Below are positions 21,548 to 35,612 of a DNA stretch of 64,000 nucleotides, in pieces. This DNA is from Scatophagus argus. Lineage: Eukaryota > Chordata > Actinopteri > Scatophagidae. Position numbers and translations under genes: made by a program. Position 1 is the stretch's first letter, and each line of letters opens with the position of its first letter. A model generated the notes under the pieces. It was not told the DNA's origin, made no database searches, and worked only from the letters and a program-made list of their open reading frames with translations. Location: the NCBI RefSeq assembly GCF_020382885.2, contig NC_058494.1, positions 27,006,329 through 27,070,328 on the forward strand. The letters run 5' to 3'.

Positions 21548-24500
21548 CTACTTGTCTGAATGTGATCTTACGTGTCTGGCCAGTTGAGTCACATCAAAGA
21601 ATCTTTCTCCGCAGATCTTGCAAAGGTAAGGCTTCTCACCTGTGTGGGCTCTTCTTACATGGACTGTCAAGTGACAACTGTGTCTGAAAGCCCTCCCACA
21701 CGTTTTGCATGAATACGGCTTCTCACCTGTGTGCATTCTCATGTGCACTGACAAATCACTGCTAACTCTGAAATCTCTCCCACATATTTTGCATGAATAT
21801 GGCCTCTCGCCTGTGTGGATTCTCATGTGGACTGCCAGGTCACTGCTAACAGCAAAGCCTCTTCCACATGTTTTACAAAGGTAAGGCCTCTCACCTGTGT
21901 GGGCACTTCTCATGTGGACTGTCAACTGACCACTGTATCGGAAGGCTATCCCACATGTTGTACAAGTAAACGGTTTCTCACCTGTGTGCATTCTCATGTG
22001 AACTGACAAGTTACTACTCTGTCTGAAGTCTTTCCCACACGTTTTGCAAATAAAGGGCTTCTCACCTGTGTGGATTCTTACATGCTTGTTTAATGCTGGC
22101 ATGTCCCAGAATCCTTTCCCACAGGTCTTGCAAAGGTAAGGCTTCTCATCTGTGTGGGTTCTCAAATGAACGTTCAGTGCTGATCTACGACTGAATGTTT
22201 TTTCACAGCTGCTGCAAGAAAATGGCTTCTCACCTGTGTGGACTCTCAGGTGTATCTGAAATTTTGACTTACACTTAAAATCTTTTCCACAATAGTCACA
22301 TATAAAAGCCTTTTTACCTGCCTCAGAACTGCTGTGAGTTTTTAACGTGCTGGGGTTGTGTACATTCTTATGACTTTTGTGCTGTTGTGAGTCTTCATGT
22401 TTGCCTCCGTTCTGATCTCGACTCTCAGCTGCATCAGAGTTGTTGCAGAGCAGCTTCACGTCACTGTTTGCTTCTGATACCACAGAGCTTGAAACTGACA
22501 TGTTTACTACACACTCACTCTGTGCTGCATTTTCAGTTTCATCGGGATTCAAGTACCCATTCTGATCTTCACTTTGCTCATTTTCCTCATAAGCAGGAGT
22601 CAACATAAAGGATTCAGTCTCCTGCTTCAGTACAAGCTGCTCTCCCTCCTGATTGGTGCAGAGTTCCTCCTCTTCCTCTTTAATCTGTGGAGGCTCTGGG
22701 TCCTCTTGGTCCACAGCGGAGCTCCTCTCCTGGTTACAGAGCTGCTGCTCAGTGAGAAGCTCCTCTTCCTTACAGACATGTTGCTGTGGGAGCTCTGGAG
22801 GACAGAGAACACAGGGAACACAATACTACTGTGATAGTACAACGACACAGACATGAGAGCAAATTAGTTGTAACATATATATAAACAATCTTAAACATAT
22901 AGCAGAATTCCTCTATATTGGACCTAGGCCAGGAACAGCCACAGGTCAGGAGACACTTCAGGATTGGCAGAAGAAAAAAAACTTTTTGGGAAGTTAGGGA
23001 GAAGAACTTTCAGTTTGCCTCAAAGAAGGTCTGCCAAACTATTTGATATCTCATGAAGGGAAAGAAGGGCTTGGCTCCACCTGCGATTAGGTGCGGGTGA
23101 GAACTGACCTGCACAAAGAGCACTTTGAGGTGCTCCCAAACTTGACTAACACCTGTCCTCTGACTTAGAGTCTGAAGACTCAGGGCAAGACCCCATCCCT
23201 GGCAGAGGTCGTTCTACAAGACCCTCAGTGGCAAGGTGACGGGGGTGGATGAAATTCATCCTGAGATGTTCAAAGCTTGGACACTGTTGGGCTGTCTTGA
23301 GTGACACGTCTCCTCAGTGTCTCTTGGAGGTTCCCATGTTCAGAAAGTGGGACAAGAAGGTGTGCTCCAATTGTAAGGTTATTCCTTTGCTCAGTTTTCC
23401 AAGGAAGAGAGGTTCCGACCTACTTCTGAACCTCAGGTTCAGGAGGAGTGATGCAGATTCTGTCCCAGCCATGGAACTGTGGACTAGTTCTTTACCCTTG
23501 CAGAGTTTTTTTGTGGGATCATGGCAATGTATGCTTTGTGGACTTGAAGAAGGCAGACCACCTTGTCTCCTGAGGAGTTCTGTGGGCAATACTGTGGGGA
23601 CTATCAGTGCCACTGCTATCAGTCATCTTGCCCCATATAAGCAAGGTGAGATCTGCATCCATATTCTTGGCACAAAAGCCTCATTTCCAATACCAATAGA
23701 TGATGCCCCAAGTAAGAGTTTCAGTATCTCAAGGTCTTGTTATGTAATGGGGAGAAAGCAGGAAGATACTTGGTTTTAACAAAATTCTACATATTTATTT
23801 AGTGTAGTCAAAGGTAAATCTGTGTGCTTAGTATGTGTGCTGTATCGGTCACTACTAAGCTTTCCTAGACAAGTTGTAATAGAAACATGGACCTTTGCCA
23901 AATTTCACGCATCCACGGATGGAGCAGTCAAGTCCTTCTCTGATGGGGAGTTTGCCTAAAAGTGTTTGGTGGACTCTGCAGAGCAAATATGCCCTGAGAA
24001 AAAAGAAGCATTTGAGAATGTGCTGCTCTCCAGGCGAACCGTAACAAGATGGATTGAGGACATCCCAAGAAATCTGGATCATCAGCCGCTAAGCAAAGAT
24101 TTTTGACTTTCCCTCCTTGCCTCTAGACAACAGCTGTGATGTCAGCGACACAGTCCGGTTACTCAGCTTTGTACATGGGATAACGAAAGGCTTTGAGATC
24201 ACGGAGGAGCTGGCAGCATTGCCATAAGGGACGGCGATGGGGAGTGATTTGTTCGTTGAGGTAAATGCATGTTTGGACAGAAAATCACAGTTTGTTGCAC
24301 TTTTGGCGGAGCGTGAGACAGAACGTGGTGACACCACACAGCTGTCACATGGCTCAGTATGGGCAAAGTGTATCACAGAGTATGAGACCGGAGAGCAGAG
24401 ATTCAGGACTTTTGTGAGAGCAAACTCAATGACATCCCAGAGCTCTCAGATGCAGGCTGGATGGCACATGTTGCAGTTCATTCAAGCCAAATGGTGGGAA

Positions 24501-25686
24501 ACATTCTCACCCAAACGGCAACACTGACGGAAGCCACACCATCAACCGATCACCTCTGCAGGAACTCGTCCATGTTAGGGACACTGCATGGTGAGGTGAT
24601 CTGAAGACTTCAAGACTGTTGGTAATGAAATGCACATGATTTCCTCTCCTGTCACTTGCACCTAGTGATGTTCAGCCCAACTCACCGACCTGCGGTCTGA
24701 TGGTCTGATACACGACTGACTTCAGTCAGTATCACTGCTGGATTTTCATTCTTCTCTCAAAGAGTGGAACTTTCCACACATGACGATGCATGCTCAGGAG
24801 ATGTAGGCTCTCTTTCCATCCATCCACATTAATATCATGAAGCATCGTTCTCTCTGTGATGAAGTTAAACAAATCCAGACACAGATGATCACCGTTCGGC
24901 TGTCAGTCACACATCCACCTCAGACATTCAACCTGGCTTCAGTGCTCTTGTTCACACCCAACACAGGCTAGCTTTCTCTCACTGAACTCGACAAAAGATC
25001 TGGAAAACAGCAAATGAGGTAATTAGACTACAAACAAAAGAGCAAAAGCACTTAATGCTGTTCTTTGAAATACTGCAAAAACATTTTTTATAAACGAAAA
25101 CTAAAAGCGGACGACAAAAACATTTTGAGCTGCTGATGCTACTGAATCGGCCACAGCATTGTACATGGCAGAACGAACGCACAGCCGCTTTCGCTACGCA
25201 AGTGTGACACTCTAAAAAGTCCGTGTGGAAACATGAACCAGATAACATAACATCGCTAACGTATCCCTAAACAGAAACCATGGGGTGAATACCCTCATCC
25301 AAAATGACGAGAAGAAAAACATTATTACAACAAATGGCAAAAACCCATCAAAATTCAAATAGTTCGCCTTGGAACTGTAAAATCTTTGTCCTGGACCACA
25401 CCAATCTGGTCACTAGACAGCGGGTTCTGTTCTCGGCAGATAACAGCATTAAAAATTGACCTACGGATGACGTCATATTCCGTTGTGTTGTTGCAAAAAT
25501 GAAGTTTCACATACCTGTCCTGTACAGCTTTATTTCGGGCTTCCAAGCGATATCCAACAGCCTGCGCTGACGGTCGATTTCTTCTTCGTATTCGACGACA
25601 GTTTTCTTAAAAACCCCGAATATTTCTTCAGCAGCAGCAGTTAGTCGCTCGATGAGAAACTCTCTTAAATACTCAACTGAAGACAT
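21548..25686 (-). CDS. C2H2 zinc-finger protein, unit B (9 fingers, expanded intron)
   Basis: Leader exon 25686-25515 (ATG at 25686; another in-frame ATG at 25695) and finger exon 22794-21548, together 472 residues. Both splice sites match those of units A, C and D exactly. The intron is 2.7 kb instead of 162 bp and is filled with Rex3-like and hAT-like remnants. The leader differs from the identical A/C/D leader at several positions (LREFL, FKKTV, DRQRRLLDIAW). The spacer differs from C only by NGYLN for NVYLN. Nine fingers follow; fingers 5 and 8 have the longer HMRSAH / HVRRAH spacing, and the last ends HVRSHSDK before the stop. The reading frame is intact. Whether the leader and finger exons are spliced over the enlarged intron is inferred. 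Confidence 0.8.
23010..23640 (+). mobile_element. Degraded Rex3/RTE-like LINE in unit B intron
   Basis: Broken reading frames on the plus strand resemble the start of a fish non-LTR reverse transcriptase: GVDEIHPEMLK, KWDKKVCSNCKVIPLLSF and a later FVGSWQCM region. The family name is from memory of Rex3 proteins. Stops and frameshifts throughout make it non-functional. Confidence 0.6.
23860..24280 (+). mobile_element. Degraded hAT-type transposase fragment
   Basis: Several frames on the plus strand read like the middle of a hAT transposase related to GTF2IRD2/Charlie proteins: EKKEAFENVLLSRRTVTRWI, then NSCDVSDT and FVHGITKGFEITEELAA, then SDLFVEVNACLD. Frameshifts separate them. It lies in the intron of unit B, on the strand opposite to that gene. 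The family is named from memory. Confidence 0.55.
24300..25350. other. Unit B intron and flank, unassigned
   Basis: About 1 kb between the hAT remnant and leader exon B. No coding sequence recognised. An open stretch at about 24300-24527 is too short and unfamiliar to call. Confidence 0.4.
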
Positions 25687-25992
25687 TATCTTCACCCGGA
25701 ATAATATGCTGCGCTACAACGACAGTGTCATGTTGCAGTTCACTCTTCACATGCATACAGCTAAAAGAGTAATGTCACCTGTATTCTTCGGTGTTACGAA
25801 TACGCTGGCAGCTCGTCTTCACCTTCTTCCGAAGTAAAAATGCGGCAGATTGGACGCAACAGGCGCGTTGCTGCCCCCACACGTCACTTGTGGAATTACA
25901 CCGACTGGACTGAATCCTAACACTCAGTAAATACAAAGTACACAAAGTATTTACTTTGTAGACATTTTATTTGCGCTTTTATTGTTTTTCAT

Positions 25993-26040
25993 ATCACGCT
26001 GTTAAGTTCACAGTGTGACTGCGCTAGCTTTTTGTTCCGC
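25993..26040 (-). promoter_or_regulatory. Shared upstream module of unit B
   Basis: CACGCTGTTAAGTTCACAG and GCTAGCTTTTTGTTCCGC match the module seen near 18690, 29560 and 35570. Here it lies about 310 bp from the start codon instead of about 90 bp, so something has been inserted between. Confidence 0.5.
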
Positions 26041-26119
26041 TTTCAAATGTTGGCGAAGAAAACAACAGAAATGACCATTAGCAAAATATATTTCAAGTAA
26101 GAAATGTTCAACGTTGCAC

Positions 26120-26910
26120 ACTTTTGCTGTGCTATACATTTTCCACTCCAGTCTTCAGATTAACCCCAAACCTAAATCTGTCTGTAGCTCATTTGAGAGT
26201 CTCACTCTCAGCCTGTCTCACCAAAACTGGAAGTCAGAAAAGCCAGTTTTATTAGTTGTTGTGTATCACCTGCTGATGCTTACTCAGAGTTCCTGTCTGA
26301 GTTTTCTGACTTCTGATCTAGTTTAGTGCTCAGTACAGATAAAGTCATTATCGTGGGTGACTTTAACATCCATATGGATGTTGACTCTGACAGACAGGCT
26401 TTAGTTCACTCTTAGATTCAATAGGTTTCCTTCAGATGGTAAATGAACCAACACACTCTCATAATCACACACTGGATCTGGTTCTCACCTACGGCCTAGA
26501 AACTAAGAAGCCGTTAGCTGTCCCTCAAAACCCTCTCCTTTCAGACCATTCATTTATAACTCTTGAGCTAACTCTAACAGACCTTAGCAGAGAACAAAAA
26601 GGTCTACCACACCAGATGCCTCTCTGAGAATACTATAGACAGATTTAGGGATGCAATCCCATCACAGCTCCCTTCAGCACCATGTACCAGTACAACAGAG
26701 CATACTGATTTAAATATTACTCTCGCAGAAATTGATTGCTTTGTCAACAACACTGCCCCACTGAGAAAGAAGGTTACAAATCATAGGAGGCTAGCTCAGA
26801 CAGATGGACAGGAATTGTAACTCCTCCAAATCGGTTGATTCCCAGAGCGCCTGGAAAGATAGTCTAATGACATTTAAAAAGGCCCTTCGTAAAGCCAGAA
26901 CAGCTTATTA
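26120..26910 (+). mobile_element. Degraded LINE endonuclease region
   Basis: Plus-strand frames contain KVIIVGDFNIHMDVDSD followed by LQMVNEPTHSHNHTLDLVLTYGL and LSDHSFITLEL. These are the GDFN and SDH motifs of an apurinic-type endonuclease of fish non-LTR retrotransposons. Stops interrupt it and no reverse transcriptase follows. Confidence 0.75.
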
Positions 26911-26924
26911 TTCAACATTAATAG

Positions 26925-27265
26925 AAAGTGAAATGGGATGGGGCCATGTTTACCAAGATGCAGCATCCCTGGGAACTGAGGAGACCAGTTGCTGGAGTTC
27001 TGGGATGGGAATGTTGTCCCATGTATATATATATATATGGCACAGTGAATTGTGTTCACATGCCATGATTTCTTGAAGCATTCCTGAGCCTGTGCAGCGA
27101 TTCCCATCACAGAATCATGCATGTTTGGAACGCAGTGCAATCCGAGGCCCTGAAGTTCACGGCCATCTGATACTGCTTTGATTTGATGTTTTCAGTGTTA
27201 CTTTGTGAATAAAATATGGGTATGAGATTTGCAAATCACTGCATTGTATTCTTATTTACACAGCA
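26925..27265. mobile_element. Long-TIR DNA transposon remnant (copy 1)
   Basis: Matches the element at 32880-34100: GGGCCATGTTTACCAAG, GGGAATGTTGTCCCAT, and a terminal block with GAATAAAATATG and TTTGCAAATCACTGCATT. The left end is missing and an internal part is deleted and replaced by a short TA repeat at about 27022-27040. Confidence 0.65.
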
Positions 27266-27289
27266 TCCCAATGTTTGTGCAATTGGGGA

Positions 27290-29457
<2,168 letters not shown>

Positions 29458-29536
29458 TGTTTGAAACTGAAATAATTTGCTGCGACTACAATAAAACGTC
29501 ACGGCGCGTGCGTCTCACCTTAACGACGCTTCTACT

Positions 29537-29603
29537 GTTTACTTCCTCCGAATGTCACGTTAACTTCCGACAGTGAACGCATGAAAGCTTTTTGTTCCGA
29601 TTT
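29537..29603 (-). promoter_or_regulatory. Shared upstream module of unit C
   Basis: ACTTCCTCCGAATGTCACG, TTAACTTCCGACAGTG and AGCTTTTTGTTCCG lie about 90-145 bp upstream of the ATG, the same spacing as in A and D. It is more diverged than those two. Confidence 0.5.
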
Positions 29604-29604
29604 C

Positions 29605-30300
29605 AACCGATATCATTTTATACTTGACTTGCGTGTTTGAAATCAGGTATGTGTCAAACTTGGTTGATTTCGCCAGAAAAATTGCTACTCTTTCGATCAC
29701 AGTTTAAAATATTCTTAATCGTTCCTTAATGTTATTTGTTATTTTATTTATATTGTCACATTGCTTTATGTGATTTTGACACTCTTGAAAAGAAGTCACA
29801 ACGGGCCTCACAGCAGCAGTTTTCATGCTATGTTGAAAGGTAACAGTGTGTTGAGAGCGACTTACTATTGGCAAGATGTCATGAGCTGAAGCAAAGTGAA
29901 AGGGGATGCTGGAACTTGATCAAGGGGGCTGGTAGAAGACTTAATTTGGTTTATAGCCTCACTGAGATCTCTGGAATCAACAGGGCAGAAATATTTGAGC
30001 TCAGAGGCAGAAATACTGTATTGCTCACTGGAGGAACTTGTGTTGACACTGTGGGATCGTCAGTGTGCAGCACTGGCAGGGTGACAAAGCTGGCAGCTGA
30101 GTCGGACTTTGGGATGTCAAGATTTTGTCACTGAAAAATGATATAAATTCATTGCACTGAGCAGTTGAAAAGGTCTGAGAGTAAACAACCAGGGCCTGAG
30201 AATACGTGTTTTGGATTATTTTTGTGAGTGTCAGAAGTTGAGAAAATTTCTTATCTGGCTTGTTTCAAGTTGCTGTTGAAGTTCTTTCACAACACAATGT
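29605..30300. other. Spacer between unit C and L2 remnant, unassigned
   Basis: About 700 bp with no recognisable gene or repeat family. Confidence 0.4.
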
Positions 30301-30304
30301 CCAT

Positions 30305-31015
30305 CTCACATCACCACACACCAGATCTGAGGACAGCTGAGGAAGCTCCATCCCAGGAAAGCAGCAGACCCAAACAAAGTATGTCCAAGACCATCGAAGA
30401 CCTGCGCTGCAGAACTGGGGCAACCACTACAACAGATCTTCAACCTTAGCCTGCAGCTAGGGAGAGTGCACCTACCTGGGCACAAAGGGCCGGTGTGGCT
30501 GCGGGTTTTTGCTCCAACCAACCAAGAGCACACAGTTTGACCAATCAACTGTCTGAAGACTGAGATCAGTTGATTAAATGAGTCAAGTCTGGTGTGCTGC
30601 TGCTTGGTTGGAAAGAAAACCTGCAGCCACACCGGCCCTTTGTGGAACAGTTTGCCCAGGTCTGGACCTAGCTGAAGACATCCTGCATCGTTCCAGTCAC
30701 GAAGAAGAACTGGCCTGGCGAACTGAATGACTTCCGACCGGCGGCACTCACTTCACTCCCAATGAAGACGTTGGAGCAGCTCTTCCTCAGTCTCCTCAGA
30801 CCACAGGTGCAACACGCCCAGGACCGCCTGCAGTTTGCATACCAGCCAGGTGTTGGTGTGGAGGATGCCATCCTCTACCTGCTACACCGAGTCCACTCCC
30901 ATCTGGATAAGGGAAACGGCACAGTGAGGATTCTCTTTTCGGACTTCTCCAGTGCCTTTAATACCACCCAACCCAAAGGGATCAATAAAGTGAAGTCTAA
31001 GTCTAAGAGAAACAG
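30305..31015 (+). mobile_element. L2-type LINE fragment, internally deleted
   Basis: Plus-strand frames carry reverse-transcriptase pieces: ELNDFRPAALTSLPMKTLEQ, LQFAYQPGVGVEDAILYLL and VRILFSDFSSAFNTTQP. The last runs straight into a 3' end with GGGATCAATAAAGTGAAG and repeated TCTAAG. The rest of ORF2 is missing. A hairpin MITE interrupts it at 30474-30661. Confidence 0.8.
30474..30661. mobile_element. Hairpin MITE nested in an L2 LINE
   Basis: About 188 bp with inverted ends: ACCTGGGC at 30474-30481 and GCCCAGGT at 30654-30661. Inside them are longer arms with AAAGGGCCGGTGTGGCTGC and its complement, and further in TTTTGCTCCAACCAA against TTGGTTGGA. There is no coding capacity. The left arm lacks about eight bases present in the right arm. 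Confidence 0.75.
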
Positions 31016-31179
31016 TAGCAGAAGTGTTTGTCAATAACAAAAATTAGGCACATTCACACTTTAGACAACTCTCAAATGTAAAATATATCTTCTTGTAAAG
31101 ATGTGTTGGAGTCATCATACACGACTACCAAATAATACTTAAGGTACAATTTGAGACATGAAGTCTTTAACTCAGAATA

Positions 31180-31330
31180 AAAACTGATATTGAGATACTT
31201 TATAAATAATTTGGTAAAACCGACAACTATCAAGATCACAACATTTATTACTGTTAGCAGACAAAACTCACACTGTGAAACTAAGTTTGTTCTCCATTTG
31301 GGAAATGACTTTCTTCAGAAAATACTGAGG
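31180..31330 (-). repeat. 3'-flank block shared by zinc-finger units (psi-E copy)
   Basis: A diverged match to the blocks at 21040-21330 and 32575-32775 (ATCAAGATCACAACATTTATTACTGT, split by changes; CTCCATTTGGGAAATGAC). It lies downstream of the psi-E fingers, as expected for a unit 3' end. Confidence 0.55.
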
Positions 31331-31639
31331 CTGAAAATATGAAAACTTTACACATCTGACTTTGACGTCTGGTCCTTACAGAAAACATTTTACATTAAAT
31401 TACAGACCTGTAGCTTTTACAAAAGTGCATTTCTTCCAGCAGCAAAACATGTCTCCACAGGAGTTTCAGCTTGATGTTTCTTTGCTGTGTTTAAAAAAGC
31501 CTCAGGTGTTTGTTCCAGGTATGTGATTCATGGGAAACTTTCCAAGCAAATTATGTGGCTCCTCACTTCTGAGTTCTTGCACGTTTTGGCATTTGGAATT
31601 GAATCATCTCACATATATTGGCTGCATGTAATTTCATAT

Positions 31640-32082
<443 letters not shown>

Positions 32083-32209
32083 TCATCTATTTATTTCCCC
32101 TGTTGTTTTATACTTTGAGACAATGCAACAAAATGTCGCTCATGATGTGCACTAAACGGCAATAAAGTCTAATTTTTATCTATATTTTATTGTAATCAAT
32201 GATGTCACA

Positions 32210-32560
32210 CCGTGTAACGTTCGTATGTAGCAGCTTGTCCAGGTGGAGCTCAGTTTTTATCTGTTTGAAATCCCCTTGGATAATAAATAGCCTAAATGAA
32301 ATGTTAAATAAAACATCTTATTAAATGAGCATATTATCTTGAAAATATCTTATCCTACAAGGCAATTTTATTAATGTCAGCTGTCACATAAATGTTTTTA
32401 AGCAAAAATAATATTTGCTTGTGAAGGCTGGTGATCTACAAGAACGTATACATGTTGATAATGATTTAACTGATACTATTTTCAGTTTATTCTCTTGTTT
32501 TGTTTATCAGGTGTATGAAGACCAGCCTGCATACAGACACAATCCGTCGTCAACATGACA
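32210..32560 (-). repeat. Intergenic spacer block (copy 2)
   Basis: Corresponds to 19833-20220 and 35755-35955 (AACGTTCGTAT, ATCTTATCCTACAAGGCAAT, AATAATATTTGCTTGTGAAGG). It continues to CACAATCCGTCGTCAACATG, matched at about 20195. Confidence 0.7.
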
Positions 32561-32574
32561 CAGTTAGCATAACA

Positions 32575-32775
32575 TAGCAATTTACTGAAGTGAACCACTT
32601 CCACATATTGAATGTGTGCAGTTTCTTATGTGTATGACTACAAACCTCTTCAAACTGACAGCGATTCTGAGATGCTTCATGAACAGACATTTGGAGGGGT
32701 GGGGGACACATCAAGATCACAGCATTTATTACTGTAACATCCACTGTGAAACTGACATTCATCCTCCATTTGGGA
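32575..32775 (-). repeat. 3'-flank block (copy next to unit D)
   Basis: Nearly matches 21050-21250. Continuity with the spacer at 32560 gives the empty-site arrangement for the L2 at 20222. Confidence 0.65.
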
Positions 32776-32879
32776 ATTAAGATTGTTTACAGACAAAAAC
32801 AACAAACACTAAGACTATTAGAAACTTAACACCAAAAATGTTCATATATCAACAACTCATCTTTATGGAACACATTTTA

Positions 32880-34100
32880 TAACAATTCCAAGAAAGTTGG
32901 AACACTGTGAAATGGAAATAAAAACAGAATGCAGTTATTTGCACATCTCATAAACCCATATTTTATTCACAGTAGAGAAAACATTTCAAATGTTGAGAAT
33001 GAGCAACTTTATTATTTTATGAAAATACTACCTAATTTTGAAATTTATGGCAGCAACTCATTTCAAAGAAATGGGATAGGGCCATGTTTACCAAGGTGTA
33101 GCATCCCCGGGAACCGAGGGGACCAGTTGCCGGAGTTCTGTGATGGGAATGTTGTCCCATTCTTGCCTGATACAGGATTTTAACCACTCAACAGTCCTGG
33201 GTCTTCTTTGTCATATTTTGCGTTTTAAGATGCACCAAATGTTTTCAGTTGGTCGTGAAAGGTTTGGACACCCGGACTCCTCTTCTACACAGCCATGCTG
33301 CTGTCAGCACGCTGCTCATTCCATAGACACTAAAACACCCTCACACCATCAGAGAGGCAGGCTAGCGAACTGTTCAAGGGCTTGATGGCTGCCTGCTTCA
33401 GCACAGGATAAATGGTGCTGGTTTTCAGGCAGGTGGGGACTGTGGCTTGTTCCAGGGAGGTGTTGAACAGGCTCATGAAGACTTCACTCAGTTGGCCTGC
33501 ACAGTGTTTCAGAACCCGCCCGGGAATGCCGTCCAGTCCAGGTGCCGTACCCGGGCTGATGTTGCCGAGGGCTCGCCTCACCTGGTGCTCGCTCAGCACC
33601 AGGACATGTGATGTGGACTCCCTAAGTCCAGTGTGGTGGTGATTGGTGCCCTCGTCGAAGCGTGCGAAGTTGAAATTTGTTGAGGTCGTCAGGGAGAGTT
33701 GGGTTGTGTGAGCTGAGCAGACAGGAGTTATTGTTCTCGTAGTCAGACTTAATGCCTTGCCACATACACCTGGGGTCAGAGTCCTCAAAGTGCTGCTCTA
33801 TCATTCTTTTGTAGGAACGCTTAGCTTCCCTGATGCTCCTCTTCAGGTTGGCCCTGGCTGCTGAGTAAGCCACCTGATCGCCTTAGTGAAAAGCATTGTC
33901 TCTCAGTGTCAGCAGACTCTGGACTTCTCCGTTCATCCAGGGCGGAAAAGTGCGGATGGTCTTGTGAGTAGTGACATTGTCCACTGTCAACATTTGATAT
34001 GTTTCCACTGTTATTCTGTGAATAAAACATGAGATATGTATGAGAGTATGAGATTTGCAAATCACTGCATTCTATTGTTGTTTACACAGCATCTGAATTT
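32880..34100. mobile_element. Long-TIR DNA transposon with nested L2
   Basis: Inverted terminal repeats of about 110 bp: the left (from about 32885) contains AAACAGAATGCAG and CATAAACCCATATTTTATTC. The right (to about 34097) contains the reverse complement, GAGATTTGCAAATCACTGCATTC. Internal sequence with GGGCCATGTTTACCAAGGTG is typical of an abundant fish DNA transposon whose superfamily I cannot fix. No transposase ORF remains. An L2 fragment is nested inside. The right end is about 26 bp from the unit D stop codon. Confidence 0.7.
33365..33970 (-). mobile_element. L2-type LINE fragment nested in DNA transposon
   Basis: Minus-strand frames contain AYSAARANLKRSIREAKRSY, then SEHQVRRALGNISPGTAPGL, DGIPGRVLKHCAGQLSEVF and FNTSLEQATVPTCLKTSTI. 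This is the region between endonuclease and reverse-transcriptase core of L2-like elements. Frameshifts and loss of both ends show it is inactive. Confidence 0.75.
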
Positions 34101-34125
34101 GTAGCTTTCACAAACAAATACAACA

Positions 34126-35451
34126 CTACTTGTCTGTATGTGATCTTCGATGCTGTCCTAATTCAGACACACAACAGAATCTTTTCCCACAGATTTTGCA
34201 AAGGTACGGCTTCTCACCTGTGTGGGCTCTTCTTACATGGGCTGTCAAGTGACCACTGCGTCTGAAACCTTTCCCACATGTCTTGCATGAGTATGGTTTC
34301 TCACCCATGTGCACTCTCTTGTGGTCGGACAAGGAACCGCTAAATGCGAATCGTTTCCCACACGTTTTGCAAACGTACGGCTTCTCACCTGTGTGGACAT
34401 TCATGTGATTTGACAAGTGACCACTACATCTAAAAGCTTTTCCACATGTTTTGCAAAGGAAAGGCCTCTCACCTGTGTGGACTCTAAAATGAATGTTCAG
34501 TGTTGATCTACGACTGAATCTTTTTCCACAACTGCTGCAAGAAAATGGCTTCTCACCTGTGTGGACTCTCAGGTGTATCTGAAATACTGACTTGTACTTA
34601 AAATCTTTTCCACAATAGTCACATATAAAAGCCTTTTTACCTGCCTCAGAACTGCTGTGAGTTTTTAACGTGCTGGGGTTGTGTACATTCTTATGACTTT
34701 TGTGCTGTTGTGAGTCTTCATGTTTGCCTCCGTTCTGATCTCGACTCTCAGCTGCATCAGAGTTGTTGCAGAGCAGCTTCACGTCACTGTTTGCTTCTGA
34801 TACCACAGAGCTTGAAACTGACATGTTTACTACACACTCACTCTGTGCTGCATTTTCAGTTTCATCAGGATTCAAGTACACATTCTGATCTTCACTTTGC
34901 TCATTTTCCTCATAAGCAGGAGTCAACATAAAGGATTCAGTCTCCTGCTTCAGTACAAGCTGCTCTCCCTCCTGATTGGTGCAGAGTTCCTCCTCTTCCT
35001 CTTTAATCTGTGGAGGCTCTGGGTCCTCTTGGTCCACAGCGGAGCTCCTCTCCTGGTTACAGAGCTGCTGCTCAGTGAGAAGCTCCTCCTCCTTACAGAC
35101 ATGTTGCTGTGGGAGCTCTGGAGGACAGAGAACACAGGGAACACAATACTACTGTGACAGTACAACGACACAGACATGAGAGCAAATGGGGACCAGCATA
35201 TGTTCAAATAATTACAATTAAACAGGGTTAAACGTAATTCCTCTGTTTCGTGTTAATGAGACAATGTAATGTTACATACCTATCCTGTGTAACTTTATCT
35301 CGGGTTTCCACACTACAGCCAGCAGCCTGCGCTGACGATCGACTTCCTCTTCATACTCGACGATAGTTTTGTTAAAAACTCCGAATATTTCTTCAGCAGC
35401 AGCAGTTAGTCGCTCGATGACAAACTGTCTCAAATACTCAACTGAAGACAT
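34126..35451 (-). CDS. C2H2 zinc-finger protein, unit D (6 fingers)
   Basis: Leader exon 35451-35280 (ATG at 35451) and finger exon 35117-34126 joined by the 162-bp intron; 387 residues. The MSSVEYLR leader is identical in protein to A and C, and the spacer matches C. Six fingers follow. The first two correspond to those of the other units; the remainder have their own recognition residues. The last is YLCKICGKRF with CVSELGQH, ending RRSHTDK. Linker 4 reads HMGEKP. It has the shortest finger array. Its 3' UTR is displaced by the DNA transposon ending at about 34100. It is divergent with npepps, the two start codons lying 970 bp apart. Confidence 0.88.
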
Positions 35452-35540
35452 TGTTTGAAACTGAAATAATATCCACCCTGCGGAAATATCTTCTTCCCGT
35501 TGATTCACGTATGCAGCTAACGCAAGTAGCACTTCTATTG

Positions 35541-35612
35541 TTTACTTCCTCCGAATGTTACGCTGTTAAGTTCCGACAGTGTAACCCCGAGAACTTTTTG
35601 TTCCGCTTTCAA
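35541..35612 (-). promoter_or_regulatory. Shared upstream module of unit D
   Basis: Nearly identical to the unit A module (CGCTGTTAAGTTCCGACAG, GTAACCCCGAGAAC, TTTTTGTTCCG), about 90-160 bp upstream of the ATG. Confidence 0.5.

Noticed and set aside
22387-22856. Plus-strand frames (73, 86, 67 codons) repeated identically opposite each zinc-finger spacer
   Set aside because: They recur because the underlying minus-strand spacer is duplicated. They are mirror frames of the acidic E/Q-rich spacer and lack independent support.
23010-24540. A possible host gene in the intron of unit B
   Set aside because: The recognisable pieces are reverse-transcriptase and hAT transposase fragments with stops and frameshifts, so they are mobile-element debris.
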